Source: Penelope pileata
Taxonomy: Eukaryota > Chordata > Aves > Galliformes > Cracidae
Assembly (NCBI GenBank): GCA_013396635.1
Contig: WBMW01004135.1
Location: 1,636,162 to 1,700,161 of the forward strand
Length of the DNA: 64,000 nt
Reading direction: 5' to 3'
The notes under the pieces were generated by a model. The model did not search any database and was not told where the DNA came from. It saw only the letters and a list, made by a program, of their open reading frames with translations. Made by a program: the position numbers and the translations under genes. This document shows positions 1 to 12,974 of this stretch, one piece after another (within the stretch, counting starts at the first letter, position 1; each line of letters starts with the position of its first letter).

Positions 1-167
1 GAGGTTGTGGAGTCTCCTTCCCTGGAGATATTCAAGACCCGCCTGGATGCCTACCTGTGCAACCTGCTATAGGGAACCTGCTCTGGCAGGGGGGTTGGAC
101 TCGATGATCTCTTGAGGTCCCTTCCAACCCCTGCAATTCTGTGATTCTGTGATTCTGTGATTCTGTG
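1..167 (+). mobile_element. CR1 LINE, 3' end (5' part outside window)
   Basis: This is the end of a CR1 non-LTR retrotransposon on the plus strand. It carries the hallmarks of the CR1 3' region: GGTTGTGGAGTCTCCTT near the start, then GGGGGGTTGGACTCGATGAT and GGTCCCTTCCAACCCC. It ends in four perfect copies of the octamer ATTCTGTG at 136-167, the typical CR1 tail that replaces poly(A). The left end is cut by the window edge, so the true length is unknown. The first bases encode the last residues of the ORF2 endonuclease/reverse transcriptase, but no functional frame remains. The sequence is close to the CR1 3' consensus as I recall it, which suggests a fairly young copy. Confidence 0.95.
136..167 (+). 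repeat. (ATTCTGTG)4 CR1 tail microsatellite
   Basis: Four uninterrupted copies of ATTCTGTG form the 3' tail of the CR1 copy. In this LINE group the 8-bp repeat is thought to act in target-primed reverse transcription. Perfect copies are prone to length change. Confidence 0.95.
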
Positions 168-631
168 AAAACAAAACCCATCAACCTACAAACATTAACT
201 GGAACGAGTTGCTGTCACCTAACTCCCAGAAATTTGTAACATGTTAACTATAACAGACAGGAATTGTTCTAGTTCTTCAAGGCGGCTTAACTCTTGTTAT
301 CTCACATAGCAAAGAAAATTGGCATTCATCTTTGCCCCACTTAGAAGTTGTTTCCCTCAGAACAGAAAATGGCATAGGAAACCGAGAGCACAAGAGGCAT
401 TTGAATCCCCAGGGGACTTCATGCTTTGCTAGTATTTTCCACAAAAGGTAGCATTTTCCACAGCACCTACTGTACAATAATATTTAACATTCAGGAGAAT
501 CAGGATCTTTTTTCAAGTGTGATCAGAAAGGGGGCCCTTCATGGGCTGTCGCTGTATTCCTCATAACAAAGAAAGCTTTGTTTCATAAAGAAAAGTCTTG
601 TACTGAAATACCCTAGAGAAACTATAGTAGC

Positions 632-677
632 TGTTTTGTTTTCTTTCATTTTGTTTTGTTTTTGTTTTTGTTTTTAA
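632..677. repeat. T-rich (GTTTT)n-like low-complexity tract
   Basis: A run of TTTTG and TTTTTG units with little other sequence. It is a simple repeat and carries no element signature. Confidence 0.7.
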
Positions 678-1740
678 ACAAAGGGGAATTTTCAAGTTTG
701 AGGTTCCCTTTAAGCACTCTTCTAACATGAATGTGTTTAAAGACGCTCTATCAAGCTCATGCATGAAATGTCTTCCAGCCATTAGTATATTTCTATGCAA
801 ATACAGCTATGAAAGCTAATAACTGAAATCTGCATTTTTTTCACATTTTCAGCGTATTATACAACTTCTCATTCTTTCCTGTTTTGTAACTCACATTAGC
901 CTCTTATCAATAAAACAAAACTCAGGTTATATTGCCTTCTGCTTAAATTTTCCACCAACATCAAAGCTGGACATTTGAATAACCAATTTAATGTACACAT
1001 TTTTATTCAGTTCAATATACTGATATTCTCCTGGTAGGAATAAGAATTCCGCAGAATGACTGCAGAGAAACACACCATTCTGAATATGAATTGGAATATT
1101 CTTGCAATGCTTTTCAGTGAGGATGGTGTGATATTAAGATTAGATCCTGGATGTAATCAAATTTTGATGCTTGTACACACAGTCTGGTATTTCTTTTTCT
1201 TTATAAGGTTTGTATGCAAAAACACAGCAATCCAATATTTTGAGCATACACTGTCTGCAGATACTACGCTGTCCAAACTGATGAAAAAATAATATCAATG
1301 AAAATAAGAAACGGTGGAGCAATGCAGTATACAGACTTTGCTAAATTCATCATAACTAGTTTTCCCATTCTGAGGCCATAAAATATTGCAAAACCAGTCT
1401 TTCCAGAACAGCTAGAGTACAGAGGGCTTATGTCCATTCCTAAATTCAATCTTGGTGTACAGATTGACTCTTTTGGAGCTGTAAATATTTCCATAATCTT
1501 CCAAACTCTCTGATATGATACACAGAGCAGTTCTTCCAAATGGCCTATATCTTCCAAATTCACTCCTTTTTTATTTACCAGTAAATGAAAGAGGTAATAA
1601 AATAGAAAAGATAAGATAGGTGGGGAGACAACAAGGATTATATTACAAGCAAAGGTGTTACTACTGAGAATAACCACAGGTTTTAGTGAACATGAATATA
1701 AAGCAAACCTACAGTTTTTATCCAAAACCAGAGGAGATAC

Positions 1741-1754
1741 AAAAAAAAAAAAAA
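1741..1754. repeat. A14 homopolymer
   Basis: Fourteen consecutive A residues followed by GAAGAG. No retroposed body is recognised upstream, so this is treated as a plain mononucleotide repeat. Confidence 0.85.
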
Positions 1755-4700
1755 GAAGAGATATATTTCCCTGGTTTTACGCATTATGCATGACACAAAC
1801 ATTTTAATTTTCCATGGTCTGTCCAAAACTCGCTGAAATAACTCCTGACCACTATTGCAGTATTATTTTTTAAATCTGTTCATCTCAAAGAAGAGTCAGT
1901 AACCATTCCTGTTTACACTTCATGTTGTGAAAGGGGCTCAAAGAAATGTTGGACCCAGAAAGGCATGTGGTAGGCCTTAAACGTGCAGCATTTCAGTCCA
2001 AGAAATCCCAGAGAGTTATCACCTGACCCAGCAGAGCTCTCTCTTAAATACCTTCGTGCTCAGTGTGAAAGCTGCCACAATCCCATCTGTAGAAACCGTG
2101 GAGCACACTTGTTGAAATCCCATCCTCCATGGAGCGAGGTCTGCAAGACGATACCTCCATCTTCTTACTTTCACAGCCTGAAATTCTGAACTGAATGTGT
2201 ATGTATAGATGCAAACCTCCTTTCAAAACAGGCTGAGAGAGAGATCCTTACCAATTGGCCAGCAAGGCTGGGAGTGCAGCATGATGTTATCTCCCATCTC
2301 TTATCACATACTTCCCAACTGCACAAGTCACATCCCTGGCTTTGGGTCCCTTATCTGGCTGAGGGGGTTCAGACACCCACTCTGTGCAAACGTCCCTTTC
2401 TTTATCTGCACAAACTTGATTTCCTGGGTCAAAGCCCCAAGGAAAGAATATGTTTCTCTGAATCTTAGGCTCAATGTATAATAGTCTAGTTGACTTCTTT
2501 ATTGATCACTTGTAAAGGTAGAAGCATAGCAGCTGACCAAGCTACTGGAGGGTAAAAGATGTGTTCCATTGAGAGCAAACTACCTTGGATTAACTTCCAT
2601 TTTTCAATTGTAAGAGCACATGGGAAGTTACTGTAAACCAGCTGATTTGAGGGAAGCTTATTATTCTGCAGCAATTTATCTTGGGGGTCTGTGTTCTAGA
2701 GAAAAGTGTTGCTGAAGTGGGAAGTAAGAAATGTGACTAACAATTAGACTTGCTTTTAAATGCCTTAAATACTTCCAAGGTTATGTTTCCCCTGACAAAA
2801 CATAGTCAGGCAGCATACTTACTATGTCTTACACTGCATTACATGTTTGGGATTGTTTGGGTTTTGGTTTTTTACGTCTTCCGACTGTAAACAAAAAAGA
2901 TGGTTGATACATGAATGCACCACTAATTGTTTTTTTTCTAATTGTGGACCTCACTGAAATACCAAGATCAATTTAAACTCTATACTTAGTCTTCATAAGA
3001 AGAATATTGGAATTTCCTCATCTTAAAAACTCCTCTAAAATGGCAACTATGTCTTTGGGATGCCATTTGGTGACATCAGTGGAATACTCTCAGTAAACAG
3101 CATTTCTGTTTGGGAAAGTAACATGTGTTTCAGTATTTAATTTCGATCTTTTAAGTTTGGAAATTTTGATATATGATTTACCAAGTTATATTTAGGCAAT
3201 TAAAATATATTCTATACTTCAACCTTTGGATGATATATAAATACACATGTAGGCACTCCTACAAGGCAATTTGTCTGCCAATCTGGAAAATGCTAATGTT
3301 GTAGTCAATAAGTCAACAGTCTGTAATGTTAAATTATGAAATCAGAAAAAAATCTAGTTCACATTCAATATGGATATAAAGATCATTAGAATTTCCAATG
3401 TTCTGTGTAGGACAGTAAAATTCAAAGACAACTCTATTCTGCCCCAATAATCACGATCTGCAAAGCATGTTCAGGTATTGTTGCAGAGATTAAAAACACA
3501 AAAACAGAGCAGAACAGCTCAGCGTCAGATAATCACAAGCAATTCCATGTCAGCAACAGACAGCTGGAGACATATGCCAGCAATATTGCAAAAGTGGTAA
3601 AATGGAGATTTCGTGACAGCAAGGACGTGGGATTCATACATTAAGCTAAAACTCAACTAAAACCATTGAAACTGTTGTTCACAAGTAACAGCTCTCTGTC
3701 ACAGTGTTCAGAAAGTCTACCATTTGGCATTGAAAAAAAAGTACTTAGAGCAAAAACTAAGTGGAAGGAAGTACTACTTCTCTCTTTAATATTTTACATG
3801 TCGAACATTTGTATGTTTTCAACAAATTTGTATGCTTACAATTGATTATATTGGGCAAACAGATCGGAATCATTCTTCCAGAACAGCTGGGAAAGCTGCC
3901 CAATAATGTACCAAACTCATGTTTTGTGAAAAAACAGTTTGATCAAATTTTATCAACAAATATTTGTTTAAAGATTTTTACTTCAAAGTAAAAGTGTAAA
4001 TGAACAATACTCTTTGGTTTCATTTGGCTTAGCTTGAGCCATTCAGTTATTCCCTTCCTCTTGAGTTTCAAGTGTCCATCAGCTGTCATACTTCCTGATA
4101 CTCTCCCATCTATCCCTGTATTTCACTTTTTTAAACATCTACTAATAAAAAGTGAATAAATCCAAGAAAGAGGCTAAAAATATCCTTTTATATTTATTAT
4201 CTTGAATCAGAACAGTGGGAAGAAGGAAACATAATTTGACTTGGAGGCAAAAATAACCTACTTTTCCACACTTTTCTTTCTGAGCCTCCCTTACAGTCAC
4301 CCTCAAAACCTTTTCTTCCTTTATTTTTTATTTTTGTAGTTGACCACATAAAATCAAGATAAAAAAAAATTAAGGATCTGAACCTGAAAAAAAGACAAGT
4401 TTTCAATTTTCACAACCAAAACAAAGCCCCCTCTCTGTGTTAGATTTCCTATAAAAATTGAAAATGGTTTGAAAATATTCATAAGAAAGTAAAAAGTCCT
4501 CTGATGAGTTCACATGCCCTGCACGTGAGCAACACCTTCCAAGTGGCATTTTCCATTATGGCTTGGAGGTGGTGATGTCTGACCATTTCCTGATTTCATT
4601 GACGAGGCTCCGCTTTTGTCTGTCAGCCATTTTGTCCTGGCATTTTTCCATGATAGGATTCCTGAAGCTGCAACTTTCAGGAGCGTAATGGAGACAAGTG

Positions 4701-5047
4701 GCTTGTGAAGAAACTAAGGCCTTTGTATTTTAGGACCAGGCAACTGATGCAGTTTGAAGAACAATGTAATGCTTGCGGCACTGATGAAAGATTTGGGAAA
4801 ACCAACAAATAAGAGGCAAAATAAGAGGCATCAGTAGGGAATGGCAGATTGATTGTAACAACAAATGCCAAAATGTTCTGAAGAGAGTAAAAGTGTGCTG
4901 AGTAAAACAAAAAAAAGAGAGAAAAAAGAAACAATGGATACTACGAGTTTGCAGGCCTCGGGTAACTTGTTTACATGATTAATGTATATGTAGGGCAATT
5001 AAGCAAGTGATTTGTAGAACTGTTTTTTCAAGTTGATGCTTATATTA

Positions 5048-5140
5048 CATAGAATCATAGAATTGTAGAATCATAGAATCACAGAATGGCTTGCATTGAA
5101 AGGGACCTTTAGGATCATCTGATTCCAACCCACCTGGTGG
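5048..5140 (-). mobile_element. CR1 LINE 3' tail, severely 5'-truncated
   Basis: On the plus strand this begins with degenerate CATAGAAT units (CATAGAAT, CATAGAATTGTAGAAT, CATAGAATCACAGAAT). It continues with GGCTTG, GAAAGGGACCTTTAGGATCATC and TTCCAACCCACC. Read on the minus strand this is the last 90 or so bases of a CR1 element, including its octamer tail. The 5' limit is approximate because similarity fades after the TTCCAACCC motif. Such very short 5'-truncated stubs are usual for CR1. Confidence 0.88.
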
Positions 5141-6050
5141 TGGTATTCAGTCTAGCTCTGTAGGTGAGGGGGACAGGATCTGCCTTAAACTTTAACTGAA
5201 GCTTCAGCAGCTTGTCAAAGCTCATATTTTAGGTGAATGGTGGGTCAGTACCTCCATCATTTTAAGAGTAGGAAGAACCACTCTCTTCATCTGATTATTG
5301 GCTCCGCCACCCAGTTTTCACGTGCCTGAGGTGAGATATGGCAGAGTTTAACCTGTAGCTTTTAAGCCAAGCACACAAACTCTAGGTTGGGGATGTACTG
5401 AGTCATGCTGAACCACAAGCCTATCCCAACTGAGGCACAGTGCCAGTGCACCTGGCCTGAGAGGCTCGTGGTGATACAGAGCTGATGTTCTGGTAACACA
5501 GAGCCCATGTCGGGCCCATCTGCTGTCACAGGGGATGTGGCTGAGACCATCCTACATCTGTTGATGAAAGTCTGTTTTAACTTGTGTTTGGGGCTGCTAC
5601 CATGCAAAGTACATTACAGTGAACTCCATGCTTCTCTCATCTCCAGCTGGAAGCCAGCCCATCAGATGAGCACTGCTGGAGAAACACAAAAGCCACCTTA
5701 CAGCCTCACCTTACCTAGGCCAGAATGCTGACTGCTGCAAAAAACGTGAATCAAGAGTAAAGCAGAGTGTCGAATACATTAATCAGAATGATCACTGTTG
5801 CAAGATCTGCTGAGAACAAAGGAAACAAATTCAAGGAAAGTTAACACTAGAAACCATTTGCAAGGCTCCGTGAGTCAGCTAATGAAATAACCATCAATTG
5901 TAGACATGAACCTTTTGTGCTTTCACACAATTTAAATATAAAGTAATTTGCATTCAAGAATCCAAGTCTCCCGGAAAAAAGATTAACAATTGGATTCACT
6001 TTCTTTCCACAACCTTTTTTCTCCCTCCCTTCCCCCCGGGGGTGGCTCTG

Positions 6051-6065
6051 ATAAGGTCACCTTAT
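6051..6065. promoter_or_regulatory. near-perfect palindrome with GATA and AGGTCA motifs (candidate)
   Basis: ATAAGGT and ACCTTAT are perfect inverted arms around a single C. The left arm overlaps a GATA-type site, CTGATAAGG (6048-6056), and a nuclear-receptor half site, AGGTCA (6054-6059). A second palindrome, CCCCCGGGGG, sits just upstream at 6033-6042. The motifs are directly visible. A regulatory role is only an inference, because such short sites also occur by chance. Confidence 0.25.
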
Positions 6066-7772
6066 TAATGCAGATCTCTGTTTTTCAGAAAGCAGCCAGG
6101 AGTTTAACTGTTTCACTGTGAAATGATCTATGAGATGAGAACAGTCCATTTTTTATCCTTGATTGATCATTTCAGCATGTATAACAGCAAATCCTAAGGG
6201 ACACCTCTCAAATCCCTGCTTCAGAATGACCTAGAGACTCAACACAGGAAAGTGTTGCGCTCCACTACACAAGCCTTCACAGTTTTTTCTTAACTTAGCA
6301 TTTTCCATGGAACAGAATAAAGTTGCCGTGCATCATTACGGTTCTCTACAGAAAAACATCTTATAAATAAATGAAAGTTTTTACAGCTGAGAGTCGGGTG
6401 CCCCTACAGCCAGAAGAAAAACAGAAGAGGAACAGAGGCAGCAGACAGTTAAGACTTTTCCTCCAGACACAACATCAGGAAGATGCCTGTGATCTCGGTT
6501 CAGGTGTCATGGCTTCTCATTTCCTCGCTGGCCACCAGACACCTGTTTCCCTGCTCTTAATAGCCCCTGATGGGAACTGCCTAGTGCCAAAATCAGGAAC
6601 TCTGCCTCCTGTACGACGAGTTGAAAATAAAGCTATTCTCTCATTTTATTCTTTTTTTAGCTCTTCACTGTGTATAAACTTTGCCTCAGTTCCGTTGTTG
6701 AGTTATTCTTCCCTATTCGATGCGCTTTCAGCCACCTAATCCTCATTCTGGTTTCTTTTTTGGTGACTTTTTACTGACGTGCACAGAGGCCTTAAATAAA
6801 TCATTACGAATATAAATAGCAATGGCTGGATTACAAAGGACTCTGGAGCACTTGTAAATTAGCAGGCAGGCAAAGCTACAGCTGCCAACAGCTGATGTAA
6901 TATTTTATAGTATTATTTTCTAGATTGCATAAGGGAGAATTATTGTCCTTTGCTGTTGTGGGGTGTGTTTTTTTTTCCCCCAGCCTGTCAAACACTTAAT
7001 TTGATGCTTACTCAAAGGTCCCAATGAAACAGTGGAATTTAAAGGCAAAGGATCTCTGTGCCTGTAATTCCCAAATACCATACACAGAGACCAGCAGAGA
7101 TACAAGTCTGAGACATTAGCAGAAGTTAGAATTTGAGAAAAAAAGCACAGGGGCATCTCTCTGTTCTCAAGAGTATTTCTGAATGGTTGGGCATCTTATC
7201 CACGTAAAGAGCTATCCCATCACAAACCATTTGACACAACTCTCCTCAATTTTTTTCTTTCCTCATAAATGCTGAACTGAAATCTGACTGTTATATCATG
7301 TTAGCACAATGTGTAAATTCCTGTAATCATGTGATAGAGCAGCATTAATTAGAGACATTTTATAGGCCACACACCTTTGTATCCCCTTATAAAATGCTGA
7401 CACATTCCATATCCAGAAGAGATTACAGTCATAGAGGGTGACCCTGCACATACCTGGCACTGAACATTTGCTGTCAGGCAACAACAAGTCCAGTGAAGCT
7501 ACCAGCAACTCACGGGTATGGGACAAAAAGCTCTGATTCACATACATGACTGACGAAGATATTCAAGGCATAATCTTCTCCATCTGACAATGTTTTTGCA
7601 GGCTGAGACTTAGGGGGTTGACTCTTTCTGTCTTGAGAAACAGCCCAGGACAAGAGACTGTCTGGGAGAAGACGGAGAAAGAAGTGCAAGATCAAGTAAT
7701 AGTTCCCCTCAGAGGTGGCTTTTAAGAATAAAAACAAAATTTGGAGAACTTCAGAAAGGCATCGTGTAGTTA

Positions 7773-7791
7773 GATGATGATGATGATGATG
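7773..7791. repeat. (GAT)n trinucleotide microsatellite
   Basis: Six uninterrupted GAT repeats lying in single-copy sequence. No coding frame uses them. Confidence 0.85.
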
Positions 7792-9774
7792 TGGTGAAGA
7801 TTGGAGCAGTGTTCAGATTAGAACAGATCCAGGAGATAATTGCAGAGATGCACCAAGGACAAGATTTGGGTTATGTGGGACAAAAGGCTCAGCACTAATA
7901 TAGAAAAAACAGGGAAACAATAAAAGGATTCAAAGAGAAAGAGGTTTAGTTGTGAGCATCTGAAGAGGTTCTTAGCCACTCTGTTGCCCTTTGGTAATTG
8001 CTGTTGGACCCAAGCAGGGATACAGAAAATAATTTCCACAAAAAGTCTCACAAAAGCCACTGGTTACAGAACAATCTGCTAGGCTGGCTCCTGAGCTGTG
8101 TACCTATTTTGGCAAGTGAGTAGGTAGTAGAAGTCATGCAATGAAGCTATCTTACAAACACCGTAGTTCAGTAGCTCAGGTAGTAACTCTGAGATGAACT
8201 GACCTTGAATTTATCAGAATATGCTATTCCTTGGAAACTGCCTCTCACTTACCTCATTTGTAGAGACTGATGTTATTCTTTCAGAAGGATGAGTGGCATT
8301 TGTTGTAGGCACTTTGCTTAAGGTATGATACTTCATTAATTGAATGTTATTTAACAAAATCTCATAGTTTCAGAAGGCTCGATATAACATTATTTGAAGG
8401 TTGTCACTGATGGATACATAAAATCCACTGAAAGCATCAGTTGTCATTCAGCAGTAGCATGGTCTGAATATTTATTCCTTTTTATTTACCTTATGTCTGT
8501 TTCTATTTCATGAACAGAAAAGAATTTTAAGACACATTAAAAAATCATTTCCAATGATAAACATCCAACATGTTAAAAGAAGTCTCTCTCCATCCCTACC
8601 CAAAACAAAGAGATTCTCCCTCCACCTATGCACCTCTATTAGTATAGACCTGAGTTTAGGGAGAGCCCTCGCTGCAGCCTGGCCTCACATTCTTCCACAT
8701 GCAATGAAACTCTCCCTAAAAAGTCACCAATATCATGCAACGATCCAGGGGCTAAAAAACCAAGAATAGTGTGAAAATGATTAGCTGTGGTGTAGAGCAT
8801 TATAAGGTCAGCTACCTGGTTGCTAGTTCGAGTGACTATTTTTACAGCATGGTGTAACTGAGAAAGGGGCTGCTGACTATTCCAAGGGTTGTGGTAAGGC
8901 TCTTGGTATGCCCAGTGGGAACAACAGCCTTCCAGCAGTCTGAAACGACACACCAGGCCAGGCTGCCTTTCCCTTAGTCTGCCTGACTGCCTGTTGAAAA
9001 CTAAAGATACACTTTCAATAATATCTTTCTGCAAATAATAGCTGTATTGTTGTAAAAAGCACATTATATTTCCCAAAGTGAATTATTTCATTTTGAAGCC
9101 TATTATTATGTTACTGAAGGATGCTGTAACAAAGTCTATGCACGGCAACTTTTAGATGCAATGCCACACAGAAGCATGGTTAGCAAACACAAATATATAT
9201 AAAGCTTGAAGCCACAAAGGTAGCCTAAGAGAAGAAACACGGAAACTAAATGAAAAAGGAAGCAATTAAATGAAATCTTAATTTGGACAAAGATAGCTGC
9301 AACACTACATGCTGAAGGGTTTTTATTGTCCCTTTCTTTGCAGCAACACTAACTTGCATAAAAATTGGGAAGATGGAACCAGAAATGGCAATAAGTCAAA
9401 ATGCAACTAGGCAACAACTGTGGGGTGCTCACGGCATGTATCATGAAATACAAAGCACTACTGCAAAGACGAGGTGGAACAGATGCACTTCTTGGAATAA
9501 AATACATAATCCTTTTATATTGTTGTATCATGAGGCTGTGTGGTGTTTGTTGGTTGTTTTTTGGTTTTGTTTTTGTGATTTGTATGCGATATCCTGAGTT
9601 GAGCCTGGGTTTCACTAAAATCAATACACTAATTTTTTTTTTAATGACCTTCACCTGATGCTTATGTACTGCTCTCTTAGGCCCATATGGGATTTGAGGA
9701 TACAAGGAAAAGCAAAACAACTAAACCAAAAAAACCCAACCAAAATAAAAGAACAAGCATAACCAGATGGAAAG

Positions 9775-9789
9775 AAAAAAAAAAAAAAA
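9775..9789. repeat. A15 homopolymer
   Basis: Fifteen consecutive A residues, preceded by an A-rich, C-interrupted stretch (9713-9750). No retroposed gene body is recognised. Confidence 0.85.
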
Positions 9790-11672
9790 GCATTTTCAAG
9801 CTGTCTTTAATTATTGACAACTTTTTCAAATATTATAAAATATTATAGTTCAAACTGACATGTCTCCTCATACTGCAGTAAAGCGCTTTAAAGCTAGTAC
9901 TGTAGTAAAAGGGCTCAGAGTTTGGACCTCTCCTTAACCTAAAACTATAGTGCTTTGATTCATTGAACCTTGGGCAATTAGTAATCACGCTGCTGAGCAG
10001 CTGACAGGTCTTAAGCACAACAATGCCAAACAGTGCCCTGCACATGCTACTGGAGTTATTTGTCAGAGCATTTGCTTTTTAAATCTGAGTAAAAATGGAT
10101 TTTGTAAACTGATTGAGATTAATTAAATACATAATTCAGGAGCAGGAAAAAAAATGAAACACTGCACATTTATTTTCAGATAATTTTTCACTGTGCGGTT
10201 TGTGTACCTAAGGAGCAGAAGCTACTGACATCCCGAGCAAAGAATTCTGCATTTGCATCAGGGGGAGAGCGATTGGTTAACTCCTTCTTCTCTACTTCAG
10301 CTGTCTGAAAGCTAGGTGTCCAGTCCATGAGGTTCCTTCCAAGACAGCAGGGGAAGTTGTACATTTCTAAGGAGAAAAGGAGGTTTCTTACTTTAAGAAA
10401 GAATAGATTGCTCTCTGGAAGGTCTAAGAAAATATTATTTGTGTGAAATTTCTCAGAATTCAGAAGAATATAGAAGAGCTTTAAATATGTGTGTTTAAAC
10501 TATCATACTTGTTCCCATTTTCTTTAATACTTGAGTCTACAAACATCAAAGAAGAAAACAAAAGTGATGAAAACTATACAGACCTCAGAGAGTCCCAAAC
10601 TGCAGTGTCCCAATGCAAGCCTACGCGCTTAACTAGTTAACAACTGAGTTGACATACTTCTGTTTAAAATGATTCAATTATTGCTAATTGATATCCTGAA
10701 GTGACTGAAGCTGCAGTGTTTTACCCCATGCCGACCTGCCCCATGTCACTGTGCTCTGCTGCAGCCCTTGGAGCTGCTGCTGCTGCCCTGGCGGTGGGGA
10801 GCAGCTCTCGTGCAGGCAGTCGGGACACCCCAGCCCCTGAAGCAGGGGTGCCACAGTGGCTTCTAGCACCGGCAAGATGAATTTTCCTTGCAAGCAAGAA
10901 CAGCTGTTCCTGCCCCTTTCTGGAAGCAGCATTTTTTTGGGACAGACCTGGGAAATCGAGGGAGGCAACCCTGAGAGGTTAAGGATGGGATGTGGCCCCT
11001 GGGGCAGATGGAGAGGGGCAGAGAGCATCAAAGCAGCAAAACCATGACTGCTTATCAGGGCTGCGATACTGCAAAACACTAACATTATCAGTCATATGCA
11101 CACCTAAGGAGAAAACATCATTTATCAAAATATCGGGTAAAATCTTCAACGTTAGAATGGGCAGCATCTTTTAAAATGCAATGCTATCCCAAAGTTTCCA
11201 TCGGACGTTTTTACTCAGTGTGTCAAAGAGTTTGTTAGCAGGCAGACATCTCAAAGCCTGCACCACTGCAATGCACATCGCCGCCCCTGCTCCAAGCAGC
11301 AAGACCTCAAAGGCAGCACATTCGCACAACAGGAACGAATGGAAAGTGAAAAGATTTAAGTCAGAAGTGCTGTTTGTGCTCGGCTCTTCTGGCACCATTC
11401 TCCCAGCACGCTGCTCCCTGCCAGCATCTGCAGAGACTCTTGCTACCTTCCAGCTAGCCCAGAAAGGATAATCTATCTCAGTGCCTGCAAAAATCACATA
11501 ATCCTTTTCCATCAGGATTAATATCCAATGCCACACTAGTCTGATACATACAGGACAAAGTCTGACACTTCTTGTTATAAAGGTGGCGCAAGGAAACAAT
11601 CTCTGCTGTCCTGAAAGCAAAACCCACAGCTGACTGATTTCCATTCCCCCCACTATATGTGTTAAGGAGGCA

Positions 11673-11687
11673 ATCATCATCATCATA
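11673..11687. repeat. (ATC)n trinucleotide microsatellite
   Basis: Five consecutive ATC-type units followed by AATC and a T-rich run. Confidence 0.8.
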
Positions 11688-12974
11688 ATCTTTTTTATTT
11701 ATTCCAGGAAACAATTTTCACCTGGCAAGCGTAAAGCCTGCATCTGGGCAGGTATGTTCCAGCTTCAGCCATAGTTTAATCAGAGCAAAACTAACGGCCG
11801 CATTTCTCCTTCCCTGTGCAGCCCAGCCACTGCCTGTCCCCCTGTGGAGATACCCGTTGTGATTCTTGCAGGAGAAAAATGACCCATTTTCAGGTACACG
11901 CAAAGAAGCATTACAAAATAAACCAAACTGCTGCCTGCAGTTCATCACAAGTTACAGAAACCTCATCACCTGCAGAAAATGTGTTATTACATATATGGGA
12001 CAGATCATAACTGAAAGTTGGAGGCTCAATAGTCATAAATTCAGTCACAACCAGTAAGGAAATGTATTTTTCCTCATTCATTTTTTAGCCATCAGTATGT
12101 GAGCAGCAGTTTGAAGAGCAGGTGAAGCAGGGAAGCTTGGAACAACTGCAGCATGTTCAGACGACATAAGGATGGGATCAGGACTTGTTATATATTCATC
12201 TTGTTCTACCTTGTTAAAATCTAATCCAACTTACACCATCTTCAAGACCTGCAGCAGGCCCAGAAGAGCAAATCAAGCTTTCTTAGACAGCACAGAGCAG
12301 GCAGGTCCTGCCATTTGGGATTATTAAAAGATCTCACTATACATCCTAACCCTGCAGGCAGAAACAAGCCTGCAAGTCACCTTGCACAGAGAGGTGGAGG
12401 AAGGTGTTACATCTGTAAAAGCTGGGCTAGTATTTCTGAGTGTAGGCACACACGTTAACTAATTGAATCACTATCTTCTAATCTTGAAAAACCAAGCTGC
12501 TGTTATTCCAGATTAAATTCCAAATGTTCACTGTCTCTGAAACAGTAATGCAAATTGGAAGTTGGGGACTAACCTTTCCGTAGGCTCTAACTGCTCTCTT
12601 TGCTTTCCAGGCTTGCTAACGGTTGGTATTACTCTGTTTACCCAGGTTGCTGAACTCAAAATTTCTGTCCATACTGGTATTTAGCCATTGTTTGTCATCT
12701 TCAGCTTCGATGTTTCATAATTTTTCATAACAGGTCAATATTTCATAAACAATGTACCTTAAGAAATAATAGCCATACATACATCTTACTGATACTGTGG
12801 GCATCAGCTTACTAACAGCATTTCATAGAGACTGAACAATTCATAATAAATGACAGAATTAGGAAATAAGTTATCCAGACTGAGCATCCTGTTCCTCCCC
12901 CTCCATCATTTTCAGGGACTCTGTCATTGGTATCAAGCTGAAAAGGCCACAGAAATATTGTAGGACAGGATTAA

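Larger units (their letters stand above)
168..5047. other. single-copy AT-rich non-coding stretch
   Basis: No gene or recognisable mobile element is seen here. Open frames are short (longest 153 codons, minus strand, 1264-1725) and look like chance. Low-complexity tracts are a T-rich GTTTT-type run near 632-677 and an A14 run at 1741-1754. The block is AT-rich throughout. Old repeats that have decayed beyond recognition by eye cannot be excluded. Confidence 0.6.
5141..12974. other. single-copy non-coding stretch
   Basis: No gene or confident transposon is recognised. The longest open frame in the window (171 codons, minus strand, 11171-11686) lies here but resembles no family I know. Simple repeats are (GAT)n at 7773-7791, A15 at 9775-9789 and (ATC)n at 11673-11687. 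GT-rich low-complexity sequence occurs around 9537-9590. Candidate regulatory patches at 5871-5879, 6033-6065 and 10251-10303 are described separately. Confidence 0.55.

Noticed and set aside
136..167. Short regular repeats as a CRISPR-like array
   Set aside because: They are the octamer tail of CR1 with no spacers, and the genome is a vertebrate's.
5048..5090. CATAGAAT repeats as an independent microsatellite
   Set aside because: They join directly to CR1 3' sequence on the minus strand, so they are its tail.
11171..11686. Longest open frame (171 codons, minus strand), hydrophobic in its C-terminal half
   Set aside because: No similarity to a family I know. It starts in an ATC-repeat region giving a run of Met. 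Its length is within what chance gives in 64 kb on two strands. No promoter, splice or poly(A) signal supports it.
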